In this document: piece after piece, positions 60,824-64,000 of the stretch | Layout of the letters: every line of letters starts with the position of its first letter | How positions within the stretch are numbered: the stretch's first letter is position 1 | Program-made: the position numbers and the translations under genes | Assembly (NCBI RefSeq): GCF_014642675.1 | Contig: NZ_BMIS01000002.1 | Location: 1 to 64,000 of the forward strand | Direction: 5' to 3' | DNA from: Nesterenkonia cremea | GTDB taxonomy: Bacteria; Actinomycetota; Actinomycetes; Actinomycetales; Micrococcaceae | DNA: 64,000 bases | The notes under the pieces: generated by a model | The model's database searches: none | Told to the model about the DNA's origin: nothing | What the model saw: the letters and a program-made list of their open reading frames with translations, nothing else

Positions 60824-60842
60824 CCGTTGATCGTAGTATGAT
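60804..60842 (+). promoter_or_regulatory. Promoter of the hflX leader transcript
   Basis: TATGAT (60837-60842) lies 7 nt before ATG 60850. The expected -35 position (about 60813-60819) reads GAGGAGC, not a consensus box, and is preceded by AAATAAT (60804-60810). An AT-rich patch just upstream of -35 is a known feature of WhiB7-dependent promoters, and hflX belongs to the WhiB7 regulon in mycobacteria. WhiB7 control here is inference. The -10 box adjoins that of the divergent methyltransferase gene (60830-60835). Confidence 0.5.
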
Positions 60843-60849
60843 TGACCCC

Positions 60850-60870
60850 ATGTGGATCTACTTCATCTGA
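60850..60870 (+). CDS. Six-residue leader peptide MWIYFI upstream of hflX
   Basis: ATG TGG ATC TAC TTC ATC TGA encodes M-W-I-Y-F-I. The ATG lies 7 nt after TATGAT, the same spacing as the apparently leaderless genes of this window, so translation would begin at the 5' end of the transcript. Composed of aromatic and branched residues, it could stall ribosomes when they are slowed by antibiotic or by low charged tRNA. The hflX start lies 220 nt downstream. There is no homology evidence available for a peptide this short. Confidence 0.55.
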   Translation: MWIYFI

Positions 60871-61089
60871 GTGCCCCGGTCTCGCTGAGACGCCTGTCTG
60901 GGCCACCCTGCTCCCGCCTGATGCGCGGTCGAGCCTGAACACCGTCCACATCTGAGCAATCCGCTCAGCGTATAAGCCCCGCTCATCCCCTCAAGAGCGC
61001 TCTGCCATAGGACGATGTCCCCGCCGAGCCGTAGGATGGGTGGACCACAGCGGGCAGGGCCGGGGGAAGCCTCGGTCCTTCAGGAGACT
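60850..61089 (+). promoter_or_regulatory. Structured 5' leader of hflX, candidate attenuator
   Basis: Segments that can pair in exclusive ways: ATGTGGA (60850-60856, the leader ORF start) with TCCACAT (60945-60951); CTGAGC (60952-60957) with GCTCAG (60963-60968); CTGAG at the leader stop (60867-60871) with CTCAG (60964-60968). CATCTGAG occurs at both 60865-60872 and 60949-60956. GTCTC/GAGAC (60879-60891) and the palindrome AGAGCGCTCT (60994-61003) add local hairpins. No T tract follows, so the outcome may be Rho-dependent or translational. Confidence 0.5.
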
Positions 61090-62664
61090 ATGACGAAGAA
61101 ACACGAGACCACACCCTCCGCCGACCAGGCGCAGCCGCAGCACGCCGAGCAGCAGGAGGAGACCAGCCAGTCCTCGATCGATGCGACCATCGAGCGCATC
61201 CTCGCGGCCGATGACACCAGCCGTCAGCGCGGCGTGTTGGATGAACGTGCCCGCGAGCTCTCCTCCGTGGAGGTGGAGCACGCAGACACCGACGGCGAGC
61301 AGTACGATCTCTTCGAACGTCGCTCGCTGCGCCGCGTGGAGGGACTCTCCACGGAGCTGGAGGACATCACCGAGGTCGAGTACCGCCAGCTGCGCCTGGA
61401 GCGTGTGGTGCTGGCCGGCATCTACGTGGGCGGACAGTCCGCTGAGGCTGAGCACTCGCTGCGTGAGCTCGCCGCTCTGGCCGAGACCGCTGGCTCCACT
61501 GTCCTGGACGGCTTCCTGCAGAAGAAGTCCACCCCGGATCCGGGCACCTTCTTCGGCTCCGGCAAGGCGGAGCAGATCCGCGAGGCCGTGGCCGAGGTCG
61601 GCGCAGACACGGTGATCGTCGATTCCGAGCTCGCCCCCTCCCAGCGCCGCGGTCTGGAGGACATCGTGAAGGTCAAGGTCATCGACCGCACAGGCCTGAT
61701 CCTGGACATCTTCGCCCAGCACGCCCAGTCCCGCGAGGGTAAGGCGCAGGTGGAGCTGGCCCAGCTGGAGTACCTGCTTCCGCGTCTGCGCGGCTGGGGC
61801 GACTCCATGTCCCGTCAGGCCGGTGGCCAGGTGGGCGGCGCCGGAGCCGGTATGGGCTCTCGCGGCCCCGGTGAGACCAAGATCGAGCTGGACCGTCGTC
61901 GCATCAACCAGCGGATGGCCAAGCTGCGCCGCGAGATCGCGAATATGAAGCCCGCCCGTGAGGCCAAGCGTGCCAACCGGCGTCGCAATGCAGTGCCCTC
62001 GGTGGCCATCGCCGGCTACACCAACGCCGGCAAGTCCTCGCTGCTGAACCGCCTCACCGACGCCGGTGTGCTGGTGGAGAACGCCCTGTTCGCCACGCTG
62101 GATCCCACGGTCCGCAAGGCCAGCACTCCGGACGGCATCGGCTATACACTCTCGGACACGGTCGGGTTCGTCCGTGCCCTGCCCACCCAGCTGGTGGAGG
62201 CCTTCCGCTCCACCTTGGAGGAGGTGGCCGACGCCGACCTCATCCTGCACGTGGTGGATGCCTCCCACCCGGAGCCGGAGGGGCAGATCGCCGCAGTGCG
62301 CCAGGTCCTCGCCGATGTCGAGGCCCATGAGGTGGACGAGATCATCGTCCTGAACAAGGCCGATGCCGCCGAATGGGACGTGGTGGAGCGCATCCGTCGC
62401 CGCGAGCCCCACACGGTGTTGGTCTCGGCCCGCACCGGCGAAGGCGTGGAGGAGCTCAAGGAGCTGATCAGCCAGTCCATCCCGCGGCCCAACGTGCCGC
62501 TGGAGCTGCTGGTGCCCTATGCCGACGGGGACATCGTCTCGCGTCTGCACGCCGAGGACGTGGAGATCCTCTCCACCACCTACACCGAGGAAGGCACACA
62601 GCTCAGCGTCCGGGTACGCCCGGAGATGACTGCTGACCTGGCGAAGTACCAGGTGACTGCGTGA
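61090..62664 (+). CDS. hflX: GTPase HflX
   Basis: A 524-residue HflX, a GTPase that binds the large ribosomal subunit and splits stalled ribosomes, contributing to macrolide-lincosamide tolerance in mycobacteria and Listeria. An N-terminal acidic extension of 70 residues precedes the HflX domain (RGPGETKIELDRRRIN near 259-274). GTPase motifs are GYTNAGKSS near 309, DTVGFVR near 356 and LNKAD near 422. AGGAG precedes ATG 61090; the frame is open upstream to 61015 without a better start. A 240-nt leader with a small ORF lies upstream. Confidence 0.95.
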   Translation: MTKKHETTPSADQAQPQHAEQQEETSQSSIDATIERILAADDTSRQRGVLDERARELSSVEVEHADTDGEQYDLFERRSLRRVEGLSTELEDITEVEYRQLRLERVVLAGIYVGGQSAEAEHSLRELAALAETAGSTVLDGFLQKKSTPDPGTFFGSGKAEQIREAVAEVGADTVIVDSELAPSQRRGLEDIVKVKVIDRTGLILDIFAQHAQSREGKAQVELAQLEYLLPRLRGWGDSMSRQAGGQVGGAGAGMGSRGPGETKIELDRRRINQRMAKLRREIANMKPAREAKRANRRRNAVPSVAIAGYTNAGKSSLLNRLTDAGVLVENALFATLDPTVRKASTPDGIGYTLSDTVGFVRALPTQLVEAFRSTLEEVADADLILHVVDASHPEPEGQIAAVRQVLADVEAHEVDEIIVLNKADAAEWDVVERIRRREPHTVLVSARTGEGVEELKELISQSIPRPNVPLELLVPYADGDIVSRLHAEDVEILSTTYTEEGTQLSVRVRPEMTADLAKYQVTA

Positions 62665-64000
62665 CCGAGACAGCCACCCGGTCCACCGGCTACACCCAGT
62701 CCCTGCAGCTGCTCGACCACGCCGTCTCCGCCATGGGCGGGGTCAAGCGTGAGGGGCAGTCCGAGATGACCAAGACGGTGGCCATGGCGCTGCGGAAGAA
62801 GCGGCACCTGCTGGTCCAGGCCGGCACCGGCACCGGTAAGTCCCTGGCCTATCTGGTGCCCGCCGTGGTCCATGCTTTGGACTCCGAGCGCCCGGTGCTG
62901 ATCTCCACGGCCACGCTGGCTCTGCAGGCCCAGATCATGGGCCGGGACCTGCCGCGGCTGCTGGAGAACCTGGACGAGGAGCTGGAGAGGCCGGTGGACG
63001 TGGCTCTGGTCAAGGGCCGGGCCAACTATGTGTGCAAGCACAAGCTTGACGGCGGCTTCCCCGAGGAGGACGACGATCAGGCGCTGTTCTCCGTGGCCGC
63101 GGAGCCCGGCGGCGGCGTGAGCACCTTCGAGCCGAGCTCCCGGCTGGGCAAGGAGATCGTCATGCTGCGCGAATGGGCGCAGACCACGGAGACCGGAGAC
63201 CGCGATGACCTGCCCGAGGGTGTGACCGATCGCGCGTGGCGGCAGGTCTCGGTCAACGCCGTGGACTGCATCGGCGCGCGGAAATGCCCGATGGCGGCGG
63301 AGTGCTTCTCCGAGCTGGCTCGGCAGGAGGCCCAGGACGCCGACCTGGTGGTCACCAATCACGCCATGCTGGCCATCGACGCTTTCGAAGGTCTGGAGGT
63401 GCTGCCCGAGCATGATGCGGTGATCGTGGATGAGGCCCATGAGCTGGCCGAGCGGGTGACCTCTGCGGTGACCGCCCAGCTGTCCTCGCAGATGATCCAG
63501 GCGGCTGCCTCCTCGGCCCGCAAGCACACCGCCATCAATGTGGAGGGACTGCAGAGTGCGGCCACAGCGGTGGAGGCCGCCTTCCACCTGGTGGAGTCCG
63601 GGCTGCTGCCCCGTGGGCTCAACCCGCAGCAGTCCGAGGCCGTGGAGCTCGCCCGCAATGCCGCCCGCACGGCGCTGTCGGACTCCAAGCCCTCCGGGGA
63701 TGCAGAGGCCGACGCCGGCCGCAAGACGGCCCGAGCTCGGCTGCAGGCGGTGCAGGACACCGCCAACCGAATGTTGGAGTCCCCGCAGACCCCTGATGTC
63801 ATCTGGTTGAGCCGGCCGGGAAGCTTCAGCCCGGGCAAGGGCTATCAGGAGGCCTCTCTGGAGGAGTCGCCCCTGATCTATGTGGCGCCCACCTCTGTGG
63901 CGGCGCGTCTGCGCGAGGGCCTCTTCGGGGACCGGACTGTGGTGCTGACCTCAGCCACGCTGACCATCGGCGACAGCTTCGACCCGGTGGCCGGGTCCCT
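62661..64000 (+). CDS. DinG/XPD-like ATP-dependent DNA helicase, partial
   Basis: The first 446 codons of an iron-sulfur helicase of the DinG/XPD family. Walker A AGTGTGKS is at 54-61 and DEAH at 257-260. Between them are four cysteines (YVCKH, DCIGARKCP and AECFS) placed like the Fe-S cluster ligands of XPD and DinG. Such helicases unwind DNA 5' to 3' and remove R-loops or forked structures. The GTGA start overlaps the hflX stop. The gene is open at the right edge of the window, so the remaining helicase motifs are not visible. Confidence 0.92.
   Translation, partial: MTETATRSTGYTQSLQLLDHAVSAMGGVKREGQSEMTKTVAMALRKKRHLLVQAGTGTGKSLAYLVPAVVHALDSERPVLISTATLALQAQIMGRDLPRLLENLDEELERPVDVALVKGRANYVCKHKLDGGFPEEDDDQALFSVAAEPGGGVSTFEPSSRLGKEIVMLREWAQTTETGDRDDLPEGVTDRAWRQVSVNAVDCIGARKCPMAAECFSELARQEAQDADLVVTNHAMLAIDAFEGLEVLPEHDAVIVDEAHELAERVTSAVTAQLSSQMIQAAASSARKHTAINVEGLQSAATAVEAAFHLVESGLLPRGLNPQQSEAVELARNAARTALSDSKPSGDAEADAGRKTARARLQAVQDTANRMLESPQTPDVIWLSRPGSFSPGKGYQEASLEESPLIYVAPTSVAARLREGLFGDRTVVLTSATLTIGDSFDPVAGS

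Noticed and set aside
1..64000. CRISPR arrays, tRNA or rRNA genes, prophage
   Set aside because: No regularly spaced repeat-spacer structure, no cloverleaf-like conserved tRNA sequence, no rRNA-like stretch and no phage structural genes were seen by eye; a dedicated tRNA search could still find one.

Overview
The window reads as a chromosomal segment of a high-GC actinobacterium. The evidence is Ku plus a three-domain LigD, the conserved blocks ftsK-pgsA-pncC-clgR-DUF3046-recA-recX and miaB-miaA-dapF-hflX, a mycobacterial-type LexA box before recA, and many genes that appear to have leaderless promoters (a TANNNT box 6-7 nt before ATG/GTG). The strongly acidic secreted proteins would suit a halotolerant or alkaliphilic member of the Micrococcaceae, for example a Nesterenkonia-like organism; this is a guess from protein style, not an identification.

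Left edge (1-5720): the end of an IS3-family element abuts an accessory island. The island holds a Type ISP restriction-modification gene interrupted by one in-frame TAA, and a lower-GC DUF4145 gene. Then 5894-10668 is a DNA end-joining locus (ligD, ku) interleaved with a SHOCT-domain gene and an alpha/beta hydrolase. 10721-13810 carries doxX/marR (divergent, with twin palindromic operators), a NUDIX hydrolase and an M16 peptidase. A Fic gene (13954-15129) follows; its N-terminal coding sequence is intact except for an amber codon at codon 5.

15187-21502 is a molybdenum cofactor locus: moaA-moaD on the minus strand, and moeA-moaC-mog-moaE on the plus strand followed by a gamma-glutamyltransferase homologue. 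21712-28257 is one long operon: a GntR regulator, a complete tripartite tricarboxylate transporter (TTT), then a complete ABC importer. 28553-38584 is a second organic-acid module: LysR, a flavoprotein dehydrogenase and a GntR on the minus strand; on the plus strand a PrpF-family isomerase, a TTT binding protein, a TctA-TctB fusion, an MFS carrier and a beta-decarboxylating dehydrogenase. Three copies of one palindromic repeat lie at the borders of these two modules.

38752-48730 holds a small membrane/TPR gene, dapB, a galactose operon (DeoR-type regulator, galT, galK, sugar porter), a membrane acyltransferase-like gene, dapA and RNase J. 48825-64000 is the conserved housekeeping run from ftsK to a DinG-like helicase that leaves the window. 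The most unusual regulatory feature is upstream of hflX: an apparently leaderless six-codon ORF (MWIYFI) heads a 240-nt leader with mutually pairing segments, as expected for a ribosome-sensing attenuator.
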